64,000 bases of DNA from contig NZ_LR594663.1 in the NCBI RefSeq assembly GCF_901827175.1, forward strand, positions 364,972 to 428,971, given 5' to 3'. A program made the translations under genes and the position numbers. This document shows positions 19,274 to 27,460 of the stretch, piece by piece. The DNA is from Variovorax sp. RA8. Its GTDB lineage: Bacteria; Pseudomonadota; Gammaproteobacteria; Burkholderiales; Burkholderiaceae_C. Under the pieces are notes generated by a model. It ran no database searches and had not been told where the DNA came from. It was given only the letters and a program-made list of their open reading frames with translations. Positions within the stretch are counted from its first letter, which is position 1; each line of letters opens with the position of its first letter.

Positions 19274-20265
19274 GCCGTCTCCTCATCTATGGTGCTGCCG
19301 GCTACACGGGCCGCATGGTGGCCAGGCAAGCGAGGGTTGCGGGACTGGACTTCGTCATCGCCGGCCGCGATGGAACAAAGCTGGCAGGGCTTGCTCTGGA
19401 ACTGGGCGCGCCGTACCGCGACTTCCAGGTCCATGCCGACAATGTCGACGATGCACTGCAAGGCATCTCCGTTCTTCTCAATTGCGCCGGGCCATTTGCC
19501 CATACCGCAGAGCCTCTGATGCGCGCCTGCATCCGGGCGGGCATCCATTACCTCGACATCACCGCCGAGATCAATGTCTACCGGTTGGCAGAACGCCTCG
19601 GCTCCGAGGCTGCGAAGGCGGGAACGATGCTGATGCCGGGGGTCGGGTGGGATGTGGTTCCGACCGACTGTCTCGCAATGCATATCACCGCACGTGTTGC
19701 GCAGCCGCGGTCCCTGCGCATCGCATTGCAGGTCGCCGGCTCGATGTCCCGCGGCTCGGCTGTGAGTGCCGGTGAGATCGTTGGCGCGGGCTTGATGACC
19801 CGGGTTGCCGGTGCACTGGTTCCAAGCCCCGATGCACAACCCGAGCTGTTCGACTTCGGTCAGGGGCCCGTCGTCTGTGCACCGCTTTCCTTCGGCGACC
19901 TGGTCACGGCCTGGCATTCGACTCGCATTCCCGACATCTCCATGTTCGTGAACGTGACAGGCGGCGCCTTTCCTGAAGGCGATCTGTCGTTGCTTCCTGA
20001 TGGTCCAAGTGCAGCGGATCGCGAGGCTGAACCTGCCCGGGCGGTCGCAGAGGTCACGGGCGCAGATGGTGCGACGGTGCGAGCGGTCATCGAAACGGTC
20101 AACGGCTATTCCTACACGCCAGTGATCGCAGTTGAAGCGGCCCGGCGCACCTTGGGGGGCGAGCATTCGCCTGGATTTAAGACGCCGGCTCGGCTGTTTG
20201 GCGTGAGATTCGCCGAGACCGTTCACGGCACGAAGATCATCGACTTTTGCGAGCTGCCGCGATAG
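19270..20265 (+). CDS. Saccharopine dehydrogenase-like NAD(P)-binding protein
   Basis: A 331-residue protein with a Rossmann start LLIYGAAGYTGRMVARQARV, then VLLNCAGPFAHTAEPLMRAC and the segment AGIHYLDITAEINVYRLAER. These are typical of the saccharopine-dehydrogenase/trans-acting enoyl-reductase superfamily. Members reduce enoyl or imine bonds or act as accessory reductases. It overlaps the VOC gene (ATGA), so SDR, VOC and this enzyme probably process one metabolite under control of the divergent AraC regulator. The substrate is unknown. Confidence 0.77.
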   Translation: MSRLLIYGAAGYTGRMVARQARVAGLDFVIAGRDGTKLAGLALELGAPYRDFQVHADNVDDALQGISVLLNCAGPFAHTAEPLMRACIRAGIHYLDITAEINVYRLAERLGSEAAKAGTMLMPGVGWDVVPTDCLAMHITARVAQPRSLRIALQVAGSMSRGSAVSAGEIVGAGLMTRVAGALVPSPDAQPELFDFGQGPVVCAPLSFGDLVTAWHSTRIPDISMFVNVTGGAFPEGDLSLLPDGPSAADREAEPARAVAEVTGADGATVRAVIETVNGYSYTPVIAVEAARRTLGGEHSPGFKTPARLFGVRFAETVHGTKIIDFCELPR

Positions 20266-20419
20266 ACATGCATTCAGGCAAAGTCCCCCGGAGCGAGGGC
20301 TTGGCCAAGAAGGATTCTTCCTGGCTTTCGCATCAGATCGGGCTTATTCAGGGGCTATCTCTGCGAATTTTGCACCTCTACCGAGATGACTCCGTCCCGT
20401 GATGACCAAGCAAGAGGAT

Positions 20420-22060
20420 TCAGCCGCGCTGGCGGTGCTTGTCGTCTTCTTCGCTGTCAGTGTCAGAGGCGCCAGTTTGCGGTGAGTCGGCTTGCGCCTC
20501 CCTTGCGGCCAGGTTCTGGGCGACGAACGTCGCGAACGGCCTGATGTCGCTCTGGCCGCTCGCTGCATTGAGCGCCGCCATGTAACGGTCGCGGTCTTCG
20601 AGACGCAGCACCGTCCATGGGTACCCGCCAGAGGCCAGCATCGCGTTCATGATGAATCGCCCAAGACGTCCGTTTCCGTCCATGTAAGGGTGAATGAAGA
20701 CGAACGCGAAGTGGCCCAGCACTGCGCGCACTGCGGCCGATTGCTCGTCGCGCAACAGTTCGAACAGCACGGGCATCATCTCCCGCACGGCTTCACGCGG
20801 CGGTGGTACGTGCTGGGCGTTGCGAATGTAGACCTGATGGCCGCGGTAGCCGGCGAGATTGCTCGGAGAAAGAATCCCCGCTGAGACGCTCGGCGAGAAC
20901 ATCGCTCGGAACCATGCGCCGTGATCACCTTTGAGCACGTCCCCGGCGTTCGCGCCCGCGAAGATCTTTTCGATCGACTTCTTGACTTCGTTGTGCGCAA
21001 GCCAGTAGCCGTGGGCCGCCATGGCATCTCTTGATTGCCGGTCCTGTTCGTGGATGTGCTCGCTCCAGTCCCCGGCTGCCACACGACGGATCAGTTCCGG
21101 CGTAACGCGGTAGCCCTCGATAGACAGTGAGTGGTAGGCGTCCGTGACATAGACATCCTCGATCGCCTGCATGAAAGCGGGTACGTCGTCCGGACGGCCT
21201 GGCTCCTCGCTCGGGAATGATCTGGCCACGTCGTCGCGCATGGAAGCCCACATGAGCCGCAATCTGGAGACATAGGGGGACTCGATGCGGTCGCCTGGAA
21301 CGATTCGAGGCGGAATCTCGAATGGGTTGGATTCCGTGACCTGGTTGCCCAGGGAGCGCATGAATCCGACGATATCGTCCGCGATTGCGTGTCGACCCAC
21401 GGCGCGGAAAGCGCCGGCGAGGCGGCCCGCGATGGTGCGGTGATTGCCTTCTGCGAGCAGACGGCTGAGCTCCGACGCGTCGCTGATCGACAGCAATGCT
21501 ACTTGCGCGTCCTGGGAGGAAGCTCTGAAGAAGTTCTCAGGCGCCTTCAGAAGCGCCTGGGCCAGGGTCATCGTTCGGATATTGCCGACGCGGTCGCGCC
21601 GGTCGGGGCCCGGAAAGTCCTTCGCCTGGTAGTCCATGAGGGAAAAGCCGTTCGGCAAGGCCAGCACGCTGTTCTTGCCCAGTGGCGCGTGAACGACGAC
21701 CTGGTTGGGCAATAGCGTCGTGCCGGCATGGAGCTTCAAGGAATAGTCGGCGGCAACACACCAGTCCCCGCCGAACCTGGCGTTGCAGTAGGCGGCAATG
21801 AAGTCCTTCATACTCGCGATCCATGGCGTCGTGTCGCCTGGCTTTGCCGAAGGGTTAGCGGACATGTACCAGCCCTGGATCACCGGTTGGACGTACCCGG
21901 CTTGGAGCAGAGCCTCCCGGTCTGCGCGGGAGAACTCGATGGTGCTGAAGACGTTTTGACCTTGTTGCTGCAGGACATGCAACGCTTCGAGGCCCGCTGC
22001 AAGGCGCCGCTGAGCAGGAGTGACCGTCCGCTTAGAGGTGCGGGTCAGACTGGTCGCCAT
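20420..22060 (-). CDS. Fic family protein with N-terminal AbiEi-like winged-helix region
   Basis: A 546-residue protein. Residues 457-465 are the Fic core HPYMDGNGR, giving the catalytic His and the ATP-binding loop for AMP transfer. Residues 311-316 (SLSIEG) fit the inhibitory motif (S/T)xxxE(G/N), here within the same chain, so the enzyme is probably self-restrained. The first 260 residues are unlike ordinary Fic proteins. They start with a putative winged helix (NVFSTIEFSRADREALLQAG, then a YMS-type wing) and a segment resembling AbiEi-type antitoxin/DUF proteins (LHAGTTLLPNQVVVHAPLGK). A four-copy direct-repeat array lies 50-145 bp upstream, a likely target for the N-terminal domain. The protein may combine toxin, antidote and repressor in one chain. 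Confidence 0.85.
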   Translation of the reverse strand: MATSLTRTSKRTVTPAQRRLAAGLEALHVLQQQGQNVFSTIEFSRADREALLQAGYVQPVIQGWYMSANPSAKPGDTTPWIASMKDFIAAYCNARFGGDWCVAADYSLKLHAGTTLLPNQVVVHAPLGKNSVLALPNGFSLMDYQAKDFPGPDRRDRVGNIRTMTLAQALLKAPENFFRASSQDAQVALLSISDASELSRLLAEGNHRTIAGRLAGAFRAVGRHAIADDIVGFMRSLGNQVTESNPFEIPPRIVPGDRIESPYVSRLRLMWASMRDDVARSFPSEEPGRPDDVPAFMQAIEDVYVTDAYHSLSIEGYRVTPELIRRVAAGDWSEHIHEQDRQSRDAMAAHGYWLAHNEVKKSIEKIFAGANAGDVLKGDHGAWFRAMFSPSVSAGILSPSNLAGYRGHQVYIRNAQHVPPPREAVREMMPVLFELLRDEQSAAVRAVLGHFAFVFIHPYMDGNGRLGRFIMNAMLASGGYPWTVLRLEDRDRYMAALNAASGQSDIRPFATFVAQNLAAREAQADSPQTGASDTDSEEDDKHRQRG

Positions 22061-22105
22061 GTCTCATCGCCTTGGTTGTCCTCAGCTCGCTCGAAGCCCT
22101 TCGAA

Positions 22106-22203
22106 AACCGATGGCTAGGTTTTATTGTAGCTAATCGCTAGGGTTTTCCGCAAACCAACGGCTAGGATTCGATGTAACCGGCGGCTAGGATTTGTTGTTG
22201 AAA
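22106..22203. repeat. Four direct repeats upstream of the fic-like gene
   Basis: The hexamer GCTAGG recurs at 22114, 22137, 22161 and 22184, with periods of 23, 24 and 23 bp. Each sits in a longer unit of form C(G/A)-n-n-GGCTAGGnTTnn-n-TGTA (for example GGCTAGGATTCGATGTAAC at 22160). The array ends about 50 bp before the start of the Fic gene and covers its expected promoter. It is too short and its spacers too small for CRISPR; an operator array is more likely. Confidence 0.75.
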
Positions 22204-22475
22204 CGAAACATTTCCCATTTGAATCAATGACTTGCGCGAGCCGCCGTCAAAATTGAACCTAATCTTGATGGGATGCCGGCTTAACTTTGAACGAACTCAG
22301 GACCTGAGTTTCTCCGAGGTTGTCGCACGTGCTAACCCAGGAAATCAACGGCTTACGAGCCCCGTTTTCGAAGTTGCACCCCTCCTTTTTCACAGTTCCG
22401 CAGGCGCGCACAGGTGCCGCGAGGGATCCAACGGCCGCTTCCGGGCCCCTTTGCCGCCCGCTGCAGGCCCGGTTA

Positions 22476-24136
22476 GGGCCGAGGCTGTGTAGAAACGCGC
22501 AGCGTTGTCACGCCGGGCGGTTCGCCTACCGAGTTCACCCAGTGTTCTGGTGCGTCAGAACCCGTATTCCAGGCCTCGTGACGTCCGTTGTCTACGCGCA
22601 CGAAGACACACCGGGGCTCATGCCCCCGCCAGCCGCATCGCCTTCATCGTTCTGGCAATACCCAGCACACTCATCACCCGCTTCAGGTTGTAAGCCAACA
22701 CGTGAAGACTCATCTCGGTGCCGACGTGCTCCATGGTCTTCATCAAGAAATGCGTCGAACCCATCCAGTACTTCAGCGTTCCGAACACATGTTCGATGGT
22801 GGATCGTCGAAGTGTCATCGCATCGAGCTTGCGATCCAGCCGTCGTTGAACGCGTTCCAGCACTTCCTCATGTTCCCAGCGACGAATGCGGCGGTAGTCG
22901 CCAGTTGTGCATTGGTCCTTCATCGCGCAGCGTGGGCACGCACTGGTCCAGTAAACGCCAGCCTTGAGACCGCTCTTCTCAAGCGTGCTGTACCGATAGA
23001 TTGCCCGCTCCCCTGCTGGGCACTGGTACTCGTCAGCGCTGGCGATATAGATGAAGTCGGTCTTGTCGAAGCGCCCCTCAGCCTTGGCATTCGATGTCAT
23101 CGGCTTGGGCACGAAGGTCGTGATGCCGGCGTCCTCGCAGGCCTTGAGTTCCGTGCCGCTGAAGTAGCCACGGTCGGCGAACGCCTGCACCTTGCTCCTG
23201 CCCATCGCTTCGCGCGCGGCCAGCGCCATCTTGCTTAGCTGGGCTCGGTCATTGCCGACGTTCGTCACTTCGTGCGCAACGATCAGGTGGTGCTTGCGGT
23301 CCACAGCTGTCTGGACGTTGTAGCCCACTAAGCCTGTGCTCTTGCCTTGCTGGAGCATCGAGCGGGCGTCGGGATCCGTCAGCGAGCGCTGTTGGCCCGG
23401 TTCGCTCTTCAGCTGCTCCTTGGTCTCGTCCAGTTGCCGCATTTGCTCGCGCAGTTTGCTGATCTTCTCCTGCAGCCGTTCTGCCTTTGCTCCCAACTCG
23501 GCAGGTTGCGTCCGGTCCGCCGTCTCCAAGGCATCCAGGTAGCGCTGAATGCTTTGCTCGATCTGTTCCTTGCGCGCGTCGATCTTCCCAGGCGAGAAGT
23601 TTCGGTCTCGACTGTTCACCGCCTTGAACTTGCTACCGTCGATGGCCACGACGCCTTGGGAGAAGAGCTTGAGCTGGCGGCACAGAACGATGAAGCGTCG
23701 GCAAACGTTGCGGATCCCAGCGCCATTGCTGCGCCTGAAGTCGGCAATGGTCTTGAAGTCCGGTGCGAGCCGGCCTGTAAGCCACATCAGTTCGACGTTG
23801 CGTTGCGCTTCACGCTCCAGGCGTCGGCTGGACTGGATGCGGTTGAGGTATCCGTAGATGTAGAGCTTGAGAAGCACCGCCGGGTGGTAGGACGGGCGTC
23901 CGGTCGTTGCGGGATCTGCACCGTCGAAGCCGAGTGTTTGCAGATCCAATTCGTTCACGAAGGCATCGACGATGCGCACCGGGTTGTCTTCACCAACATA
24001 GTCATCGAGACACTCTGGCATCAGCGTGACCTGCTGTCGGTCCGCGCCTTCGATGAATCGCTTCATGGGCCACCTCGCTCAAAACGGGTTGACTCAATAT
24101 AGACGACGGATTGACGTTTTCACACAGCCTCGGCCC
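22476..24136 (-). mobile_element. IS1182-family insertion sequence, apparently complete
   Basis: About 1.66 kb bounded by inverted repeats GGGCCGAGGCTGTGT-n2-AAACG at 22476-22497 and its complement at 24114-24136, with one transposase gene between them. No clear target duplication is visible at the flanks. A related, decayed copy lies in opposite orientation at 43757-45128 and a third fragment at 57010-57332. Confidence 0.88.
22618..24066 (-). CDS. IS1182 family transposase
   Basis: A 482-residue DDE transposase with the family opening MKRFIEGADRQQVTLMPECL, the DUF772-like N-terminus (GRPSYHPAVLLKLYIYGYLN), the first catalytic Asp in VVAIDGSKFKAVNSRDRNF, a central coiled coil (LQEKISKLREQMRQLDETKE), DRGYFSGTELKACEDAGI for the second Asp, and a C-terminal RRSTIEHVFGTLKYWMG with the glutamate. 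The frame is intact and the element ends are present, so it may still be active. Confidence 0.92.
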   Translation of the reverse strand: MKRFIEGADRQQVTLMPECLDDYVGEDNPVRIVDAFVNELDLQTLGFDGADPATTGRPSYHPAVLLKLYIYGYLNRIQSSRRLEREAQRNVELMWLTGRLAPDFKTIADFRRSNGAGIRNVCRRFIVLCRQLKLFSQGVVAIDGSKFKAVNSRDRNFSPGKIDARKEQIEQSIQRYLDALETADRTQPAELGAKAERLQEKISKLREQMRQLDETKEQLKSEPGQQRSLTDPDARSMLQQGKSTGLVGYNVQTAVDRKHHLIVAHEVTNVGNDRAQLSKMALAAREAMGRSKVQAFADRGYFSGTELKACEDAGITTFVPKPMTSNAKAEGRFDKTDFIYIASADEYQCPAGERAIYRYSTLEKSGLKAGVYWTSACPRCAMKDQCTTGDYRRIRRWEHEEVLERVQRRLDRKLDAMTLRRSTIEHVFGTLKYWMGSTHFLMKTMEHVGTEMSLHVLAYNLKRVMSVLGIARTMKAMRLAGA

Positions 24137-24374
24137 GAAGCAACCGTGCTCCTTTGGGGGCCACGTACTGGGTATCCCCTGGGCGCTGCGTGCATGCGGC
24201 CAGCCGTGCACGCGCACCGCGTGGGCTCCTCCTAATCTGACTGCCATCTGATCCGCGGGATCAATCGAACGGCCGATCTCAGCCGAAGCCTGTATGAAGG
24301 CTCGAACCGGTCAGCTTCCTCTGGTACTGGGCTGCGCAAAGCTCGCCGGCTCCAACCCACCAGATTGCTCCAGG

Positions 24375-25193
24375 CTAGACCAACACAGTATGTTGGTAGC
24401 TTCCCGCTGACAGTGTATTGATGGCCGACGCCGGTATCTCCATGAGCAGCCGTGTGCGTTCAGGCGTGGCAACGCTGGTCAAGTGGTAGGCGGGACGGTC
24501 CTGCGCGTCGTAGAAAAGCCGGGTGACCTTGATGAGGGGGCTGCCCACGTCCGTCTTCAACAGGCTGGCTTGTTGCGGGTCCGCCAAGATCGCGGAGAAC
24601 TCTTGCACCACTTTGCCGAACTTCACGCCCTTGCTGAGGATGATCTCGAACAGTGCGTTCTTCAGCAGGGTCTTGGGCGTGAGGTCCTGCGCCCACTTAG
24701 CCAGCACCCACGCGTCGGTAACCATCAAGGGCGTCTTGCCTGCACTGCGCAGCCGCACCACGTGATGGGCGACCCCATTCGGCTCGAGCTCGAGCAACAG
24801 CGCGATGTCTCCCGGCGCATGCACGGTCTCCACGGAGAGGACCTGCACTTGCGTGTCCTCCGCCTGCCGTGTGAGCGCCTCCAGCAGCGTCAAGGTGGCC
24901 TCACGCCGGGCTCCGTCCTTGCGCGGCAACACGAAGGTGCCCTTGCTCGGCACCTTTCGCACCAGCCCGTGCGACTCCAGATCCGCCACGGCGCGCCTGA
25001 CGGTGATGCGCGAGACGCCGAACATCTGCTCGAGGTCGGCTTCCTTGGGGATCGCCGCACCCGCAGGAAAGGTGCCGCGCAGAATCTGGTCGCGAAGAAC
25101 GATGTAAAGCTGGCGGTGCAAGGCAGTGCCGGGAGAGCGCTGCAAGCCGGTCGGCACGACCACAGATGCTGGCGCCGCTTTCTGTGAGCTCAT
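24375..25193 (-). CDS. GntR family (HutC/UTRA) regulator of the catabolic operon
   Basis: A 272-residue regulator. The winged helix (about residues 25-90) reads LYIVLRDQILRGTFPAGAAI and LEQMFGVSRITVRRAVADLE, ending with a wing KVPSKGTFV. The C-terminal UTRA domain (about residues 105-265) includes VHAPGDIALLLELEPNGVAH and SPLIKVTRLFYDAQDRPAYH. It is the last gene of the minus-strand cluster that begins at 35722. A site at 25224-25244 just upstream matches the operator in front of that cluster at 16 of 21 positions, so it probably represses both the operon and itself until a pathway metabolite binds. The start at 25193 is preferred to one six codons earlier. Confidence 0.86.
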   Translation of the reverse strand: MSSQKAAPASVVVPTGLQRSPGTALHRQLYIVLRDQILRGTFPAGAAIPKEADLEQMFGVSRITVRRAVADLESHGLVRKVPSKGTFVLPRKDGARREATLTLLEALTRQAEDTQVQVLSVETVHAPGDIALLLELEPNGVAHHVVRLRSAGKTPLMVTDAWVLAKWAQDLTPKTLLKNALFEIILSKGVKFGKVVQEFSAILADPQQASLLKTDVGSPLIKVTRLFYDAQDRPAYHLTSVATPERTRLLMEIPASAINTLSAGSYQHTVLV

Positions 25194-25223
25194 GTAGATG
25201 ATGTTTTGCACACGTTGATTCTT

Positions 25224-25244
25224 AGGATATTACATTAGCACCTT
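25224..25244. promoter_or_regulatory. Putative GntR operator before its own gene
   Basis: The 21-bp site runs from AGGATATTAC to TAGCACCTT and matches 16 of 21 bases of the palindrome core at 35784-35804, including both ends (AGG...ACCTT) and the central ATTAC-n-TTA. It lies 31 bp before the regulator's start codon, in the only intergenic gap of that size at this end of the cluster. Confidence 0.55.
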
Positions 25245-25293
25245 GCGACTCACTCCCTTGCGCGGTGCTTCAATCCAGCGGCGACGCCTGCGC

Positions 25294-26262
25294 TCAGTCG
25301 ACGCTCATCTTCGAGTCCTTGATCACCTTGCCCCACCGCTCGATCTCTTCGGAGATGAAGGCCGAAAACTCCGCGGGACTGCTGCTGGTCGTGATCAGCA
25401 CGCCCTGGCTCGTGAACTTGGACGCCACTGCCGGATCGTGCATGGCGGCGCGCATGGACTTCTCCAGCACGGCGAGAACCTCGCGCGGCGTTCCGGCCTT
25501 GGCTGTCGCGCCCCACCACACGTTGAGCGCGATGTCCGCGTGTCCGAGTTCCTTCAGCGTCGGGGCCGACGGAAACTGGGGCAGGCGCTGGTCCACGCCC
25601 ACTGCAAGCACACGCATCTTCCCGCCAAGCACCATGGGGCCCGCAGAGGTGACGGTGTCATACATGAAGTCCACCTTGCCGCCCGCCACGTCCATCAGTC
25701 CGGGTGCGGATCCCTTATAGGGAACATGGGTGTTGGTCGAATTTGTCTTGGCGGAGAAGAGCGCGCCGAACAGGTGGCCGCCGGTGCCGACGCCCTGCGA
25801 CGCATAGGCGAGCGGCTTGCCTGATTTTGCAGCCTTGACGAGATCGTCGAAGGTCTTGTACGGGCTGTCGTTGGGCACGACCAGGAATCCCGGGGAGACC
25901 ACCAGTTTGGTCACCCCTTGCAGGTCCTTCCGGGGATCATAGGAAAGCTTGCTGGCCAGGCTGGGGTTGAGGCCAAGGGAGGGCAGGTCGCCCATGAACA
26001 AGGTGTATCCATCGGCGGGCGCCTGTTTGACGACGCTCACCGCGGGTTGCGCCAGGCCGCCGGGGCGGTTGTCGACGATCACCGGCTGCTGAACGATCTC
26101 GCCCAGCTTGTTGCCGACCTCGCGGGCCAGCTGGTCGGTGATTCCACCCGGTGCGTAAGGGACGACGATGCGGATGGGTTTGGATGGAAAGGCCTGCGCC
26201 GTTGCGAGCAGCGGACAGGCCGCCGCGAGGGCAATGGACAACCGGATGATCAGTGCTTTCAC
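25294..26262 (-). CDS. Bug/TctC family periplasmic binding protein
   Basis: A 322-residue tripartite-tricarboxylate-type receptor. The GTG start at 26262 follows AGGAGA. A signal sequence (ALIIRLSIALAAACPLLATA) is followed by the Bug hallmark PIRIVVPYAPGGITDQLARE, then NRPGGLAQPAVSVVKQAPAD and YASQGVGTGGHLFGALFSAK. No TctA/TctB membrane partners are present in the window, as is common for the expanded Bug family in Burkholderiales. It lies in the catabolic operon, so it may capture the substrate or act as a sensor while the MFS protein at the operon's start does the transport. Confidence 0.85.
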   Translation of the reverse strand: MKALIIRLSIALAAACPLLATAQAFPSKPIRIVVPYAPGGITDQLAREVGNKLGEIVQQPVIVDNRPGGLAQPAVSVVKQAPADGYTLFMGDLPSLGLNPSLASKLSYDPRKDLQGVTKLVVSPGFLVVPNDSPYKTFDDLVKAAKSGKPLAYASQGVGTGGHLFGALFSAKTNSTNTHVPYKGSAPGLMDVAGGKVDFMYDTVTSAGPMVLGGKMRVLAVGVDQRLPQFPSAPTLKELGHADIALNVWWGATAKAGTPREVLAVLEKSMRAAMHDPAVASKFTSQGVLITTSSSPAEFSAFISEEIERWGKVIKDSKMSVD

Positions 26263-26324
26263 GAGCTTTCTCCTGGTGGGGGGCGAATCGAAGTGGGGGA
26301 AACAAATGGACGGGCATGAAGTTG

Positions 26325-27452
26325 TCAGCGCAGGGCGGCGGGGCTGGGGTCGGTGGTGGCGCCGGGCTCCACACACCCCAGCCGGCGCGACAAGTCCCGG
26401 CAGGTCGCGAGCAGCGCCTGCGGAGCGGCACCGTCCCAGTCGGGGGCGAGCCGGTCGACCTGCGAAATGATGGCCAGGGTCATCACCATGACGCCGCGCG
26501 CGTCGAAGATCGGCGCGGCGAAGGCGTTGGTCGGAATCTTGTGAAGGCGCATCGCGAGCACCGGGTCGACCACGCGCGCCAACCCGCGCGCCCGCGCCGC
26601 GGCAACGTCGGCCTCGAAGTTCGCGCGCTGCCGGGCTTCGTCTTCTTCGGGACCGCGAAAGAGGCGCAGGTCCTCGTCGATGAAGCTTCGCGTCACCTCC
26701 GGGGGCAGGAACGCAGCGAAGGCGCGCCCGGCCGCCGAGATGGTCACGCCGTACACCAGGCCCATGCGCAGGTTCTCGCTGATCGGGTGATCCGAGCGCT
26801 CCCAATTCACCACCGTCGGTCCATGGTTGCCCCACACGGAGAGGCAGAGGGTGTGCTGCCCGACGGCCGCGCAGATCGCCGGCATCTCGGCCGCCACCAG
26901 CTTCACGTCCTGGATCGACGCCGGCTTGTCCCAGCCGATCTGCGTGGAGACCGGCCCCAGGTCGTGCGCATAGGTGCTCATGTACCGGCCGCCGCCGAAG
27001 GCCAACGGCCTGCGGCTGGAATGTCCGACCCGTTCGACGCGCCCCATGAAGACGACGTGGTCCCCGGCCGGATAGGCCGCGACCTTGACGCACTCGAGGT
27101 GCGCGGCCGAGCCGCTGATGACGGGTGCGCCGCCCAGGCCGTCGTAATGATCGATGCCCGTGAACTTGTCGTCGTGCGACTTCGCGAACTGGTTCGACAC
27201 GTGGATCTGGTCGTCGGCCAGGATGTTCACCACGAAATGCTCGCTCTCGTTGAACGCACCATGGCTCTTCGAGGTGAGCGCCTGGCACCAGAGCACCAGG
27301 GGCGGCTCGAGCGACACCGAGCTGAACGAGTTCGCGGTGACGCCGTGCGCCTTGCCGTCCGGGCTGCGGGTGGTCACGATGGTGACGCCCGTCGTGAAGG
27401 TGCCGAGCACGCTGCGCAGCTGGCGCTTGTCGAATGAATCAAGGGTGGCCAT
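26325..27452 (-). CDS. Flavin reductase fused to an IclR-type effector domain
   Basis: A 375-residue protein with two parts. Residues about 1-165 are an FMN-binding split barrel of the HpaC/RutF-type NAD(P)H:flavin reductases (FTTGVTIVTTRSPDGKAHGV, TANSFSSVSLEPPLVLWCQA, HFVVNILADDQ). Residues about 185-360 match the ligand-binding half of IclR regulators (AAEMPAICAAVGQHTLCLSV, GLVYGVTISAAGRAFAAFLP, FAAPIFDARGVMVMTLAIIS) with no DNA-binding domain. A ligand-gated reductase has a precedent in p-hydroxyphenylacetate hydroxylase component C1, whose C-terminal domain responds to substrate. Here it would supply FMNH2 to the RutA-like monooxygenase only when the pathway compound is present. It starts 8 bp after RibBA. 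Confidence 0.85.
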   Translation of the reverse strand: MATLDSFDKRQLRSVLGTFTTGVTIVTTRSPDGKAHGVTANSFSSVSLEPPLVLWCQALTSKSHGAFNESEHFVVNILADDQIHVSNQFAKSHDDKFTGIDHYDGLGGAPVISGSAAHLECVKVAAYPAGDHVVFMGRVERVGHSSRRPLAFGGGRYMSTYAHDLGPVSTQIGWDKPASIQDVKLVAAEMPAICAAVGQHTLCLSVWGNHGPTVVNWERSDHPISENLRMGLVYGVTISAAGRAFAAFLPPEVTRSFIDEDLRLFRGPEEDEARQRANFEADVAAARARGLARVVDPVLAMRLHKIPTNAFAAPIFDARGVMVMTLAIISQVDRLAPDWDGAAPQALLATCRDLSRRLGCVEPGATTDPSPAALR

Positions 27453-27460
27453 TGGATCTC

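Noticed and set aside
20302..20323. Rho-independent terminator after the saccharopine-dehydrogenase-like gene
   Set aside because: GCCAAGAAG/CTTCCTGGC can pair with one mismatch, but only three T follow; evidence is too weak.
22106..22203. CRISPR-like repeats
   Set aside because: Only four units with about 23-bp period and no unique spacers of normal length; better explained as an operator array.
24379..24397. Inverted repeat ACCAACA/TGTTGGT as a terminator of the GntR gene
   Set aside because: Lies inside the coding end, loop of five and no T run after it; could be chance.
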